Source: Epiperipatus broadwayi (lineage: Eukaryota > Onychophora > Udeonychophora > Euonychophora > Peripatidae). From it: a stretch of 64,000 bases of DNA. The notes under the pieces are model-generated. The model made no database searches. It had not been told where the DNA came from and worked only from the letters and a program-made list of their open reading frames with translations. The position numbers and the translations under genes were made by a program. The DNA lies in contig JAQFVV010006311.1 of NCBI GenBank assembly GCA_028023455.1, positions 4,056,367-4,120,366 on the forward strand. The letters are read 5' to 3'. Positions 30,473 to 41,950 of this stretch are shown here, piece by piece; within the stretch, counting starts at the first letter, position 1, and each line of letters starts with the position of its first letter.

Positions 30473-30988
30473 ATGGGAAGTATTCGAAACTCTACATATT
30501 TTTTGTTTGAAAATAAGGTTAGTCTGTCTCAAGATATACGAGAAAATATAATAGCACATTTAACAGGATTAAAAACGTCTTTCATGAAATATTTTCCAAA
30601 ACCCGAAAACACAAATGATAATTGGATTTCAAACCCCTTCTATGCAGAAAATTTAGAAAAAGCTACATCATTATCAATAAAGGATAAAGAAAATTTAATA
30701 GAATTATCATTTGACAGAACTTTACAAGTAGAATTCAAACAACACAATCTAATTAATTTTTGGTTAAACATTAAAGAATATGAACAACTTTCTGAGAAAG
30801 CTCTTAAATTATTATTACCATTTACTAGTACGGAATTAATAGGAAGAGCTTTTTCTTCATATATTTTTTAAAAAAATAAGTATCGAAACAGATTGAATGC
30901 AGCTGTAGACTTATGGGTATACCTCACATCTTTTGAACCAAATTTCAAAAAATTATGTTGTTCGAAACAATCACAAAGATCTCATTAA
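30473..30988 (+). pseudogene. hAT-superfamily transposase C-terminal fragment (ZBED/SCAND3-like)
   Basis: The frame reads LSQDIRENIIAHLTGLKTSF, MKYFPKP, FDRTLQVEFKQHNLINFWL, LSEKALKLLLPFTSTELIGRAFSS, then a TAA at 30869, and continues in the same frame through KNKYRNRLNAAVDLW and SFEPNFKKL to a natural-looking end SQRSH-stop at 30988. This is the C-terminal dimerisation region of hAT transposases of the kind domesticated in vertebrate ZBED5/SCAND3/FAM200. There is a single in-frame nonsense codon and no frameshift over 170 codons, so it is a young relic. The catalytic part upstream is missing and the fragment starts abruptly. Confidence 0.8.
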
Positions 30989-31905
30989 ATTTATTTTATA
31001 AACATATTTGATTATGATAAGAAAATATACTAATTGGTTTTTTATAATTTTTGTGTTTTTATTAAAACCATTTATTAGTTAGTAAACGTAATCATGACAA
31101 AATAGTAGATAAAGAATGAGTCGGATCAAGGCAAATCAATCTAAATTATTTAATTTGAAAGAATGTATCAGAAAAGGATCATACCCAGAAATTAGACTCT
31201 CATTAATTCTTGATCATCTATTGTGGATTACTAGATGTAAGCTAGTATTTAATCATCAAAATTTTAATCCTATTAACTTCATGCTGAACAATATAAAGAA
31301 AACAAGAACAAGAGATAACCTGATAACCCCTGAGGTTATTTTTACCATGACTTGGGACATGCTGGATTTATCCTCTCCATGGCCCAACCAATAGCAAGAT
31401 GCTCCAAAAAAGAGAAAACAGACTCAAATTCGGGAAGACCAAATGAAGGAATGAGAAAACACTTTGAACAAATTATGTACCAAATAACCTTTAATGTAAT
31501 AATGTAATCTTTAATAAATTATTTTGGAAAAAATATGAAACTTTGAACAAACACATACATATAAATATGTTACAGTGCGTTTATAATTTCAGTGAGTTTA
31601 TAATCTGGCATGACGTTTAGGCATGTTTCAATGTAATTTGTCTCATTATGAGATGTGAATACATACATGGTCACCCTATAATATCTATAATGCAAATAAA
31701 ATAACACACTCACAATAACAAATTTCACAAAATACAATCATTTTTATGAAGTGGTACAATTTAGCGTGATGTACTACCAAGTGGTACGCAAGCCAAAAAA
31801 GGTTGGAAAACACTGATCTATTTAATCACAAATGTAAACACATATGTTTAAATTATTTTTTAAGTAAACACTTCTTGATCCAATAAAGTTTATTTTTGAT
31901 ACATA
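30989..31905. other. Stretch with one unassigned short frame
   Basis: The frame 31116-31394 (92 codons, including LDHLLWITRCKLVFNHQNF) has a plausible protein composition and follows the hAT fragment by about 130 bp. I do not recognise it. It may be the tail of another retroelement. The rest shows no gene-like signal. Confidence 0.35.
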
Positions 31906-31913
31906 ATAATAAC

Positions 31914-31960
<47 letters not shown>

Positions 31961-31967
31961 CAACAAC

Positions 31968-32027
<60 letters not shown>

Positions 32028-32053
32028 GTTTATTTTTGATACATAATAATAAC

Positions 32054-32134
<81 letters not shown>

Positions 32135-32150
32135 AGTAATAATAATAATA
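31906..32150. repeat. Duplicated (AAT)n/(AAC)n microsatellite
   Basis: A ~140-bp block, AAAGTTTATTTTTGATACAT followed by AAT and then AAC units, occurs twice in tandem (from about 31885 and 32026). Its minus strand gives a spurious Leu/Tyr homopolymer frame. Confidence 0.9.
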
Positions 32151-33789
32151 TTATACAAAAATATTTTGGATTAATTAACCAATGGAATTTATGTGATGAC
32201 ATATCATAAGATTTTCTAGAAATTGGGTATGTTAATATAGATGTATTCTCTATTTATTACATTTACCTTTTTTAATAATTTAAAATTATGAACAATAGTA
32301 TAGTATTTTAAATAATTCTGTTAAAAATATTTGGCAAAACAAATATTCCAAGACTTTTTAAAGTTCAATCATGATGACAAATTTACTATTTTTAGTACAC
32401 ACAGTTTATTTTTATACTGTAAAAATTTACTAGAAAATATTACTTTTAGATGGTAAAAAATTCCCCTGTGACTTGGCTTTGCTAGTGTTAGTAGAATAAA
32501 AGAATATAATATAATTAATAATTAAAATATATTTAAGTAATAATTGCATGAAATAATAATACATAAGTTATCAACAAAAGTTAAAAATGATTATTGTAAT
32601 TTTTTACAAAGTTATATGTCAAATAAAATGATTTTAATTTTAATAGTTTAAATTTTAACATTCTTTATGAAATAAAAAATTAATTAAACTTTATTTGTAC
32701 TATACTAAGATATTAAAATTTTATTTTAAAACCTATTTTATAATTTGAAAAATAAGTTGATCAAATTCAGTAGTATAACTCATTATAAGTAATAATTTAC
32801 ATAATTTGTTGCATAAAAATTACTGTTATAAAGCATTTTTATATTTCAAAATAGCAATGTTTTAAAACAATTGAATACCATTAAAAAAGGTAAGAAATCA
32901 TGCAAGATTCATCAACATTAATGCAATAAGCAGCTGTTCTGTGGTTGAAATATTTATATAATATTTACATGAAAATGATTATGATTTTGATGCAGTTTTA
33001 AATTTCAAATAATAATATATGAGTTATCAATAGCAGTATTGGAAATTAGCACTTTTTAGGATTTCACATTAAATAGGTGATAGAAATAAATTTATTAATA
33101 TAAAATATATTTTGAAATCAAATTTTACCTCATTTTACCAAAAACTATAATTCTACTACTGAATTGGATTATCTTTTAGGATTTCAGTTTAAATATATTT
33201 CTCACATGATAAACTAATTTTTAAAATGGATATGAACATTTAACATCATGGATTTTTTTTACACTATACTTGCAAAAGAAAAATTAAATATGCAGTCCAA
33301 ATAAAATTATACTTCAGAATTACCAAAAACTATAATTCTTTTCATTTCCCTAGTATGTGTTTCAAAATGCAAGCCATCATATTTTCCAATATGTGTAATC
33401 TTTTAGTCAGCACTGTTTTTTTTTTTTTTGCATTTTTATGATGTCATTAGAAAATGATTCTGCTTCTGATGCATTTTTATATTGTAAATTGCCAATATTT
33501 TAAAAACAATTAAGTATCATAAAGCAAAAATGTGTAGCATATGTAGTTCTCCAACAAAAAAGAAAAAAAATCATCCAAACTCCACATTGAGTTTTTAGAT
33601 AACAAACAAGCTTTCACTTACACAACACACAGAGAGACACACATATATAATTTTAATTATCATTTAGGTTCTGGTATCAAAAGTTATTAAATAGCTTATT
33701 AAACATACAAATGCTGAATTCATTTAAATTAATAATTAGAATAATGATAATGATCAAAACATATATTTCAATTTGTAAAGATCTTATTT
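32151..33789. other. Non-coding stretch, nothing recognised
   Basis: The phrase ACCAAAAACTATAATTCT recurs about 190 bp apart (33136 and 33325), suggesting an old local duplication. No coding signal. Confidence 0.4.
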
Positions 33790-33803
33790 AAAAACTCTAA
33801 AAG

Positions 33804-33910
33804 AGTCTTGCATTAGTGGTTGAGAGGTCAGCGTGACTGCCTTGCACTTGCAGGCAGTTGCCCCAGTTGCGGGTTCGCGTCCCGGCCGATGCGATGACAC
33901 TTAAAAAAAA
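33804..33910 (+). mobile_element. tRNA-derived SINE, copy 2
   Basis: Same family as the copy at 8730, with TGGTTGAGAGGTCAGC, GGTTCGCGTCCCGGCCG and a GACACTT tail followed by an A run. The 14-bp target-site duplication AAAAACTCTAAAAG lies at 33790-33803 and 33911-33924. It retains many CpGs, so it is recent. Confidence 0.88.
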
Positions 33911-33924
33911 AAAAACTCTAAAAG

Positions 33925-35057
33925 AAATATGAATTGTATTTTTTGATGATCATCAATTCACCAACATTTATAAGAGATCTTCTTAAGAATTGCATCATTT
34001 AGTAGTTTGATTTATAATCAGGATATGCCAAATAGGTTCCTGGACTGCCACTTTTGTTTATGTAAGACTGTCATAAAATAAAGTAATACTCTCATTTCAT
34101 AATAACGTAATTTCTTCATGATGACCCATCAACATATTTTTTAATCTAGAGCATACTCAAGAATATAAACAAGCTATTTATTTAAATACACATTGAAAAA
34201 GATATTATGATTTAAATACAAAGAGAATGGACAGTAAATATAGTTTTAAATAACAAAACAAATTATTTTTTAATTCAGCTTTATTAATTAAAAATTAATC
34301 AATATCATATGCATACATAGATATAGTAATAACTCTGTTGAATTTATTGTAAAAAAAAAAAAACGGACATAGCAGTTTGAGAACAACTCAGTTATTTATG
34401 TTGACAAAGATTGAATTCATCATTTCGCCTGTTGCATATATTTGGCATCATAACTACGTATTGTATTATATGCGTGTGTGGTTTATACGTACAATATTTA
34501 TACTATATAAAATTCTTTATTTTTTTGTAGACTAAAGATCTAAAACCATAAGAAAACATTATTATTTTTGCTTAGGAACGTAGATTTGCAGGAAAACCGA
34601 GCTATAAGAAACTGAATTATATTTGAAAAGTGATTAAAAAAAAGAAGAAAAAAACATGTCTAATTCTATTCATTATCGTATATAATTTATATATTCTTTT
34701 TTGGGCACACACACTCGCATATACTCACAGAAATAATTTTGTATATAAAGTATTTTCCTTACCCATTTTGTTTGTACTTCATTTGCATTTTTAAAAAATA
34801 TTCCCCATAGATCTTGTAGAATAGTGTCTCTATTTTTGTTTTTATGTATATAAAACTTGTTAATTGAAAACTAATTGCTTCAGCCATACAAATATTACCG
34901 GTTTCTTTCTCTTCAAACGAATAAGCAAATATGTTACATTCCCCTCCCTACTTATTTTTTTCCATTTCAAAAAAAAAAATTAATTATTTTATTATTTAGA
35001 ATAGATTTATTTTCTGTATTTTAATCATTGTTAGTATTACAGTTGGAACGGTGATAC
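33925..35057. other. Non-coding stretch, nothing recognised
   Basis: A+T-rich with an A run near 34351; no repeat or exon recognised. Confidence 0.4.
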
Positions 35058-35072
35058 AACAGCTTACAGGTA

Positions 35073-35177
35073 GTCAAGCGTGGGTGGTCGAGTGATCAGC
35101 ACCGCCGCCTTACAAGCAGTTGTCCCGGGTTTGCGGGTTCGCTTCCCGGCCAATGCTTTGACACATGAAAGAAAAAA
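35073..35177 (+). mobile_element. tRNA-derived SINE, copy 3
   Basis: The tRNA-like head has TGGTCGAGTGATCAGCACC and B-box GGTTCGCTTCCCGGCC, then CAATGC, TTTGACACATG and an A-rich tail. Perfect 15-bp target-site duplications AACAGCTTACAGGTA lie at 35058-35072 and 35178-35192. The anticodon region differs from copies 1 and 2 (CTTACAAG), so it may derive from a different tRNA or subfamily. Confidence 0.88.
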
Positions 35178-35192
35178 AACAGCTTACAGGTA

Positions 35193-37094
35193 AAGTAAGA
35201 TTTGCGAATGGTTTTTTATTCGTGAGGGGGGGATATTAAAATTACTACTTAAATGAAGCTGTTTTAACTCATGACCTCAATAGCTGCTAAAAATATATTT
35301 AAATAATACACATATAAATTAAGCATTAATATTTTTCACTTAATTAAAAATTAAATGGTTTATATCCAAGTTTATTCACATGTTTCAGCTAAGGAAGTAG
35401 ATTTATATGCAAAAAATTAAATTATATATATTTAAAATTTCAGTCAGACTTAAGATTCTCTTTTCTTTTCAAATGGTAAGGCCACATAGAATCTAGCCTA
35501 CTATCCAATATTTAACGGTAAAAGAAAATTGTTTCAAACCTCGTTGCCCAGCAATTAACAAATCTGATTTAAAATTCCATCTCTTTCTCACAGTTGATTT
35601 ATAAAGTGTTAATGAAGTAATTACACTTTGCCTAAAGATTGAAAATATTATTGAAGAATCAAATAAATTTAAAGCTATTTCTGGGATTTATAATGTAAAA
35701 TCCCTTAGTTTGCCGACTTAAAATCTGTCAGCTTTTATTTTCAGCCATTTTTACTTTGATGGTAGCAGATCTTTCTCTTCGAAAAACAATGATTGCAGTT
35801 TACAAAGTATATGTGTTGATTAGTCAACAAGAGTTTTTGATCTAATTTTTGCAAAGAAGGTCATTTGTTGTATATATATATACTGCCACCCCCAAAATGA
35901 GGTTGTTCTGTTTAAGTGTTGATTTGACTCTTTTAAATAGTAAGTTCAAGGTCATTCATTGAGTTGATTATTTTCCTTATGTGTTATGATTTATATATAT
36001 ATATATATGATGGATTAATAATAATAAAATTTTATTTATTATTCCTTCCTTTACGTTTTTGTGATTTTATTGCTTACATCTAAATTTGATCATCTTTTTT
36101 TTACATCGTTTTAATATGTCTATATTAAACAATAAGTTCATGAAAGGTTTTTATAATAAAGATAAGTATAAATAATTAAGTTTTATACTTTTAGTTTAGA
36201 TAATGGATTCTATTAAATGTTTGTTTAATATTTAATTATATAAACAGTTAAATATTTCTCAAATAAAATGCTTAAGAACATTAATGTTTCGGAAGTTCGT
36301 TTTATTTGGGTTACATTCTCTTTGTACATATAACTTACTTTACATTATATATAGAGAATGTTGTTATTGTGGGTATTGGTGTTGAAGTAGATACGGGTGT
36401 TTAATGATTCTTGGTGGAATGTTAAGATCACACATCACAATATAAAACTCAAAACTTCATAGAATGTTTTATGGTGAATATTTTTCATATGAGATATAGA
36501 CTCAGTTTACTTATGAAGATTATTTCAAAGCCAGTCTAAAGAATTGTAATACTGTTTTTTATTGAACATATATAGTACAAAAATAGTATATTGTATGGTT
36601 ATAATTAGCCATGATGTTGAATTAAATATATTTAAAAAAAGTTTTCTGTAGAAGTTAAAGACAGTATCACAAAATATCAAATAGAATAATAGATCAAAGA
36701 ATACTATATTATGAATGAATTTATGATTCATAGATTGATCTGTATACTCATCATAAAAGTTAATATTGCCTTTTTTTATCGTTTTAAATTTTTCTCTTGA
36801 AATTAGAATGACCATACTTGTTTGCGATAGCTGATAATATATATACGTATGTATATATGTTTATTCGTGTGTATGCCAAATATTTTTCTGATTTTCCTAT
36901 GTTCAAAGATGGGCAATAACATTCGTCCACGTACTACAGGATTAGAAGACAGCCATATCAGAGAAATCATAAAATAAATAAACAGCCCAATATCTAAATT
37001 AAAAAGATAGTAATATTATGAAATTTCTATATAGACCATAATTTTCTCTAATATATTTCAGTATTACTCAGATGTGTTTTCTCTTTTTATTAAT
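35193..37094. other. Non-coding stretch, nothing recognised
   Basis: Contains short TA runs (35871, 35993) and A+T-driven frames only. Confidence 0.4.
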
Positions 37095-37345
37095 TAAAAT
37101 GAAAGGCATTTGAAGTGGAAATTGGTGTTAAACAAACATATATAGTTGCTTTAATATTGCTTTTGATTTTTATGACAGTGGCTTTAGAACTATTTATTAA
37201 CGGATTAATTAAACAGAGAAATGCACACAAGTTTGTTTAAATCGAAAAGATTAAAAATCAAAACATGAATTTCAACTTTTTAGACACTGTATTTGTAGTG
37301 TGCTACATTTGCCAATCTAAAAGATCTACAAAATATTTGTTAATA
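37095..37345 (+). mobile_element. Short RTE-like LINE reverse transcriptase fragment
   Basis: The frame KAFEVEIGVKQTYIVALILL, IFMTVALELFI aligns with AFKMKIGVKQGHVLTPTLFS, IFMT of the plus-strand LINE near 22920-22990. It is an isolated decayed fragment about 800 bp downstream (in gene sense) of the aldehyde oxidase stop codon. Confidence 0.6.
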
Positions 37346-38065
37346 TTTTGAATGTAACATAAATACTTCTGTTTGTTAATTATTATTTACAACACTTAAG
37401 TTCTTTATGAAAGCTTTTATATAATTTTCAAATACAAACGATGTTACAACAAAACATAACACTTCCAATAGATTTTTTTTGTTTATTATTAGTGTTTTTC
37501 TTGAAAGGGTTTGAAGTAGTAAAGCAGTAAATCAAAAACCTAATAAAATGAGTATCAACCAATGTTGCGCAGTCCCTGAATCATGGGTGCATAAGCATTG
37601 TTGGGATCGCGAAATTTTAAATGTTTGGTTGTTTTTTTTTTAAAGAAGTAGTAAAAATCACAGAAAAATAAATTGTTTTTGTATGTATCTTTTTTTTATG
37701 AGAATATGATTTGTTTTAAAAATTTCATTTCAAATCATATGTGCTTAATACCAAAATATTAGAAAAAATATATATTAATTAAAACTACAACCACTTTATT
37801 ATATACTTGTATTTATAAAATAGACAAGGTAAAAACCAATAATAGATCTAATAGAGCTTAACAAATTTTCTTCCGAGGAAAAAGGTTGATGTGCAAATTT
37901 ACCACTGGTATAGACTTAATCTTTAATGTCGGATATTTCTATTTTTTAACACCAAATTTATACTTTTCAAATGATAAGGAAATGCAGCTTTAAATTTTAT
38001 TAGTTTATTTAAATATAAAACCACATACATAAAATTTTTATAAATATAAAAAAAAAGTTACATTA

Positions 38066-38071
38066 TTTAAT
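38066..38071 (-). terminator. Candidate polyadenylation signal ATTAAA of aldehyde oxidase
   Basis: ATTAAA on the minus strand, about 75 nt after the TAG stop, in a U-rich 3' flank. In DNA this A+T-rich such hexamers arise easily by chance, so only position supports it. Confidence 0.3.
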
Positions 38072-38143
38072 TTTCATATAAGTGTGTATAAAATTTTTTC
38101 TTGCAAATGAGATAGCATACATATATTAAATATATGTAAATTT

Positions 38144-38317
38144 CTACTTGACGTTTGTGAACGCATCGGAGCAAGCCTTGCGAATGTTTTCGATAGTAAT
38201 GGGACAATCGAGACGTAAATCACCTTTCAGTCCTTCATCTTCCCTCGCAGAATAAATAGCATCTTTTATAGCCATGGCAACTGTTATTCCAAAACATACT
38301 CCAACTTCGCCCAGACC
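38144..38317 (-). CDS. Aldehyde oxidase/xanthine dehydrogenase family, last coding exon
   Basis: This exon encodes the last 57 residues of a molybdo-flavoenzyme that oxidises aldehydes or N-heterocycles at a molybdenum cofactor. Read on the minus strand it opens with GLGEVGVCFG, continues through AMAIKDAIYSAR and RLDCPITIENIRKAC, and ends FTNVK before a TAG at 38146-38144. The E of GLGE corresponds to the essential active-site glutamate of the family. The motif is closer to vertebrate aldehyde oxidase (KGLGESGVF) than to xanthine dehydrogenase (VGEPPLF), so aldehyde oxidase is the better guess. The acceptor is strong: a T-rich tract and CATCTAG immediately precede GGT CTG. It joins the exon at 59519-59773 in phase 0 (SSK|GLGE). 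The C-terminus stops earlier than human AOX1. Codons are intact, with no stop or frameshift, so the gene looks functional. Confidence 0.9.
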   Translation of the reverse strand, partial: GLGEVGVCFGITVAMAIKDAIYSAREDEGLKGDLRLDCPITIENIRKACSDAFTNVK

Positions 38318-39395
38318 CTAGATGTACAATTAAACAAAAAAAAAAAGTATTTTTAAAATGCACGCATTACAAAAGCAAGTATAAATTTAATAAAACCGAT
38401 GAATCTAACATTTGAAGATTTATAAAGCAATGCAAATTAATAATTAAATTATAACCTATGCATAAATATAAATAAGGAAAGTGTTATGTGAAAATAAATT
38501 TACTATATTTACAATTCACATTACTAAAATTTAAAACAGTATGACAGAATTCATTTAGCTTATAGATTTTTTTAAAGACAGTTTTACTATTAACAATATA
38601 TCACAAAAAAATGTGTATAAATTCCAATAAGGAGATAGATTCATTAATGACTTTATGAAGTTTTTCAATTCTGTTACTGTAGCCATAAAATCTTTAATCA
38701 TTAATTGTGGTCCATCATATGTATTTGTCCACATTTACATTAATCAGTGGCTGATAAATTTCATTTATAAAACAGGTGAGCACAACTATAATGGGTTGTC
38801 TTGAATCTGATGAGATTTTAGTTCTGTAGAGAAAGATAAAATCCATTTACTAGTAAAAGGAAATTTATTTGAAATTTTGTAAGATTTCTATTTTTTACTG
38901 CCATAAATCCAAAAAGAAATCTTGATTTGAGTCCAGACTTAGATAATGGAAATATATCTTGAGATATAAGCAAATCCATCTCCTTAAATAGTTTTTTTTT
39001 TTCATTTTTGTGTGAAGTAATTTCTTTTGATATTTGGTGGAAGAATGCATGAAAGATCAGAAGGCCATTGAAAAGAAGTAGACCTAAGTGTGCCAGTAAT
39101 ATTTCTCATGGTAATATTAAATTGAGTAACCAAGAGGCTAGTGTGAGAACACTTTTCTTCTAACAGTGAAAAAATATTCATTAGTGGAATCTGCTAATAC
39201 CAAAAAACTTGTATTATAACTCTAAATAATATTAATTAGCTCTTTAAACCACTAAACATCAAATGATTACCATTTCTTATGCTTGCATATAACTGTTATT
39301 AAAACTGGTAAAACTCTCCATACAGTAGTGCAACTCAGGTAATCAATGGATGCCAGAAGGCTTGTGCATAAAATCCCTATCTAATGTCTGCACAT

Positions 39396-39446
39396 CCAAT
39401 ATCCCCAAACTAGTTTCTGGCTTATGGCCTTCATCAGTGAGGAGCC
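39396..39446 (-). ncRNA. Hammerhead ribozyme-like motif, unit A
   Basis: The minus strand gives TCCTCA, CTGATGA (39437-39431), AGGC-CATAA-GCCA, GAA, ACTAGT, T (39408), TGGGGA. Stem I is TCCTCA/TGGGGA (six pairs including one G-U). Stem II is GGC/GCC, closed by an A-A apposition where G-C is usual. Stem III is the self-complementary ACTAGT, as in minimal type I ribozymes that act best as dimers. The predicted cut is after 39408. Confidence 0.6.
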
Positions 39447-39845
39447 TTGGATCTGAGAGCACTGCACCTAGATCTTGGGATCCAATGCAACCCTCCAGCA
39501 TCCACCTTTTATCTCAACTATAAAATTTATGAGAATAAAATTGAAAACACAATAATATTTTCAATCTATATTCAATAGCATATATAGTGATATGGGTCTT
39601 AACACAGTTCAGCACCCGTATATTTTGGTGCCTTTGGCTCTTTAACAACCATAGCCACCACTATCCTATTAGGCAGGATTGGTGTTAAACCACTAAACAT
39701 CATAAGATCACCATTTCTTATGGTTGCACATAACTGTTATTAAAACAGGCAAAACTCTCATACAGTATTGCCACTAAGTGCCAGCCAGAGTAATCAATGA
39801 ATTCCAGAAGATGTGTGCATAAAATCCCCATCTAGTGCCTACTCA

Positions 39846-39896
39846 TCCAATATCCCCAGACTAGTGTCTGGTTTGTGTCCTTCATCAGTGAGAAGC
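39846..39896 (-). ncRNA. Hammerhead ribozyme-like motif, unit B
   Basis: Same layout as unit A, 451 bp away: CTGATGA at 39888-39882, palindromic ACTAGT, cleavage C at 39859, then TGGGGATA. The GAAA is mutated to GACA, and stem I has one added G-U-type change (TTCTCA), so this copy is probably weak or dead. Confidence 0.5.
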
Positions 39897-40562
39897 CTTG
39901 GATCTGAGAACACTGCACCTAGATCTTAGGATCTAATGCAACACTCCAGCAGCCACAATTTATCTCTACTTAACTACAAAACTATGAGAATAAAATTGAA
40001 AACAAATAACATTTTCAATCTAAGCTCAATAGCTTATATAGTCATATGGGTCTGAATTCAGTTCAGCACCCATACATTTTAGTGTCTTTGGCTCTTTAAC
40101 AACCATAGCCACTATTATCCTATTAGGCAGGATTGGTGTTAAATCACTAAACATCACATGATCACCATTTCTTATTTTTCCACATAACTGTTATTAAAAT
40201 AGGCAAAACTCTCCATACAGTAGTGCCACTCAGTGCCAGCCAGAGTATGGAGAGTTTTGCCTGTTTTAATAAGTTATGTGCAAGTATAAGAAATGGTAAT
40301 CATGTGATGTTTAGTGGGTTAACACCAATCATGCCAAATAGGATAGTGGTGACTATGGTTGTTAAAGAGCCAAAGACACCAAAATTTATGGGTGCTAAAC
40401 TGAGTTCAGAGCCATATGACTATAAACTATTGAGCTTAGATTGAAAATATTATTGTGTTTTCAATTTTATTCTCATAGTTTTGTAGTTAAATAGAGATAA
40501 AAGATGGCTGCTGGAGTGTTGCATTAGATCCTAAGATCTAGGTGCAGTGCTCTCAGATCCAA

Positions 40563-40612
40563 TGCTCCTGAGTGATGAAGACCTTAAGTCAGAAACTAGT
40601 CTGGGGATATTG
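40563..40612 (+). ncRNA. Hammerhead ribozyme-like motif, inverted unit
   Basis: The plus strand reads GTGATGA (first core base C replaced by G) at 40572-40578, AGACCTTAAGTCA, GAAACTAGTC with the cleavage C at 40601, then TGGGGATATTGG. GAC/GTC can form stem II. Loss of the invariant C suggests it is inactive. Confidence 0.45.
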
Positions 40613-40959
40613 GATGAGTAGGCACTAGATGGGGATTTTATGCACAAGCATTCTGGCATCCATTGATTACTCTGTCTGGCATTGAATAGCACTACTTTAT
40701 GGAGAGTTTGCCTATTTCAATTAGCTCTTTAAGAAGATTATTCCTAGAAATTAATTTTGATCTAAAATAATAGAATATAATCCAAGGTTACTCTTAGATA
40801 GCATGGATTAGGATTGAATTTCAGACTACTATTACAAAAGACAATGTTCAGATTACTAAATGATTTTTTTCTTTAAATGAAAAATTGAATATAATGTCTT
40901 CATTGGATTAAAAATAATAATAATACCTCAGTCTGAAAAAGATTTTCATTTTTTTACAT

Positions 40960-41950
40960 TTTTACTGAGAGACTTTTCTATTTCAGGAAATAATATTTTT
41001 TAATATGTTAAAGCAATATCAATAGGTTGATGAATTTTCTACATTCTGTACATCTGGAAGATCACTGATAAGTATATTAAATAAAGTAGGTAAAGAAGTT
41101 AACATTTTAGTACACCTTCCTACAAAATTTTGTAACTCCTGCTGTGATCATCAATATTAGTTAAAGTTTTCTATTGGGGAGCCCATTGTCAAGTAAACCA
41201 AAAAGTTTTAGAAGGTTATTTTTCCACAAAGAATGATAATCTAAAATTAGATAAAAAAAAAAGGTATCCCCAGTTCTTAATTAATTTTGAATGTTTTTTT
41301 TTTACTATGAGCTGTTAAAGATAAAATTTGTTCATATCAGTTTTAATATACTGATTCCAATCAGCTTTCAACTATAGGAATGCAGATTCCAAAACTGATT
41401 AGACTTGTTTTACATAGGCTATGGGGGAAATGATATGATATATGTAGTTCAAATAGTGGATCATTTTTAATCTAAACAAAGCATAAATTAGAAATTGTTT
41501 CTATTCTTCAACTACCTGAAAGAAATGCTTCTCTTTTCTTACCAACATAAACTAAATGAATATTGTTTATCTCCATTTATTCTAGAAATTGATAAATATT
41601 CTTGATCTTCATTATGTAATCTGAAATACTACTATTAGAATTGAAATCTCCTATAAATACAGAAGGTGTTGAAAGATTCAAAAGCAAAGAGTAAACTCAA
41701 TTTGTATGGAGTATATTGCATACATAACAACTACTTCTCCAGATGATGATCAGAATATCTTTTAAACTATTTTCAATAGAAGTTACTTGCTTTACAAAAT
41801 AATATGAAACAAAAGTAGTCATAATATATTCAGAATGTATTCTACCAATAATGTAAATTCAGAAATTTTACGAAGATATACATTATTAGAAGGATGGTGA
41901 CTCTCTTATATCAATGTTGTGTTGAATAATTACTTAATTTGCAAAAGATT
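40960..41950 (-). mobile_element. LINE relic with endonuclease and reverse transcriptase pieces
   Basis: The minus strand reads FIGDFNSNSSISDYI (about 41660-41610), the GDFN motif of an apurinic-type endonuclease, then EINNIHLVYVGKKREAF. Further downstream TSLPTLFNILISDLPDVQN (about 41100-41040) is the reverse transcriptase segment found after the GxPQG loop in Jockey/CR1-type LINEs. The distance between the two is far shorter than in an intact element, so there is an internal deletion. Heavily decayed. Confidence 0.6.

Larger units (their letters stand above)
39248..40718 (-). mobile_element. Hammerhead-bearing tandem repeat insertion (retrozyme-like)
   Basis: The insert holds two full direct units (from about 39248 and 39689; period 441-454 bp), a ~105-bp start of a third (40143), then one full unit in inverse orientation (40245-40718). 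The inverted unit begins and ends with the same TATGGAGAGTTTTGCC phrase, so it is a circularly permuted monomer. The whole block is flanked by a 14-bp direct repeat, AATTAGCTCTTTAA (39234-39247 and 40719-40732), that looks like a target-site duplication. Each full unit holds one hammerhead-like motif and no protein. This matches the known retrozyme pattern: non-autonomous elements spread through self-cleaved circular RNA. Confidence 0.7.

Noticed and set aside
31822-32202. 126-codon minus-strand frame rich in Leu, Tyr and Cys runs
   Set aside because: It is the translation of AAT/AAC microsatellites; no protein signal.
38795-38830. CTGATGAGATTTTAG as another hammerhead
   Set aside because: No GAAA at correct spacing with a stem II, and no stem III.
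40223-40444. 73-codon plus-strand frame
   Set aside because: It lies across the junction of the third direct unit and the inverted unit of the hammerhead-bearing repeat and has no family match.
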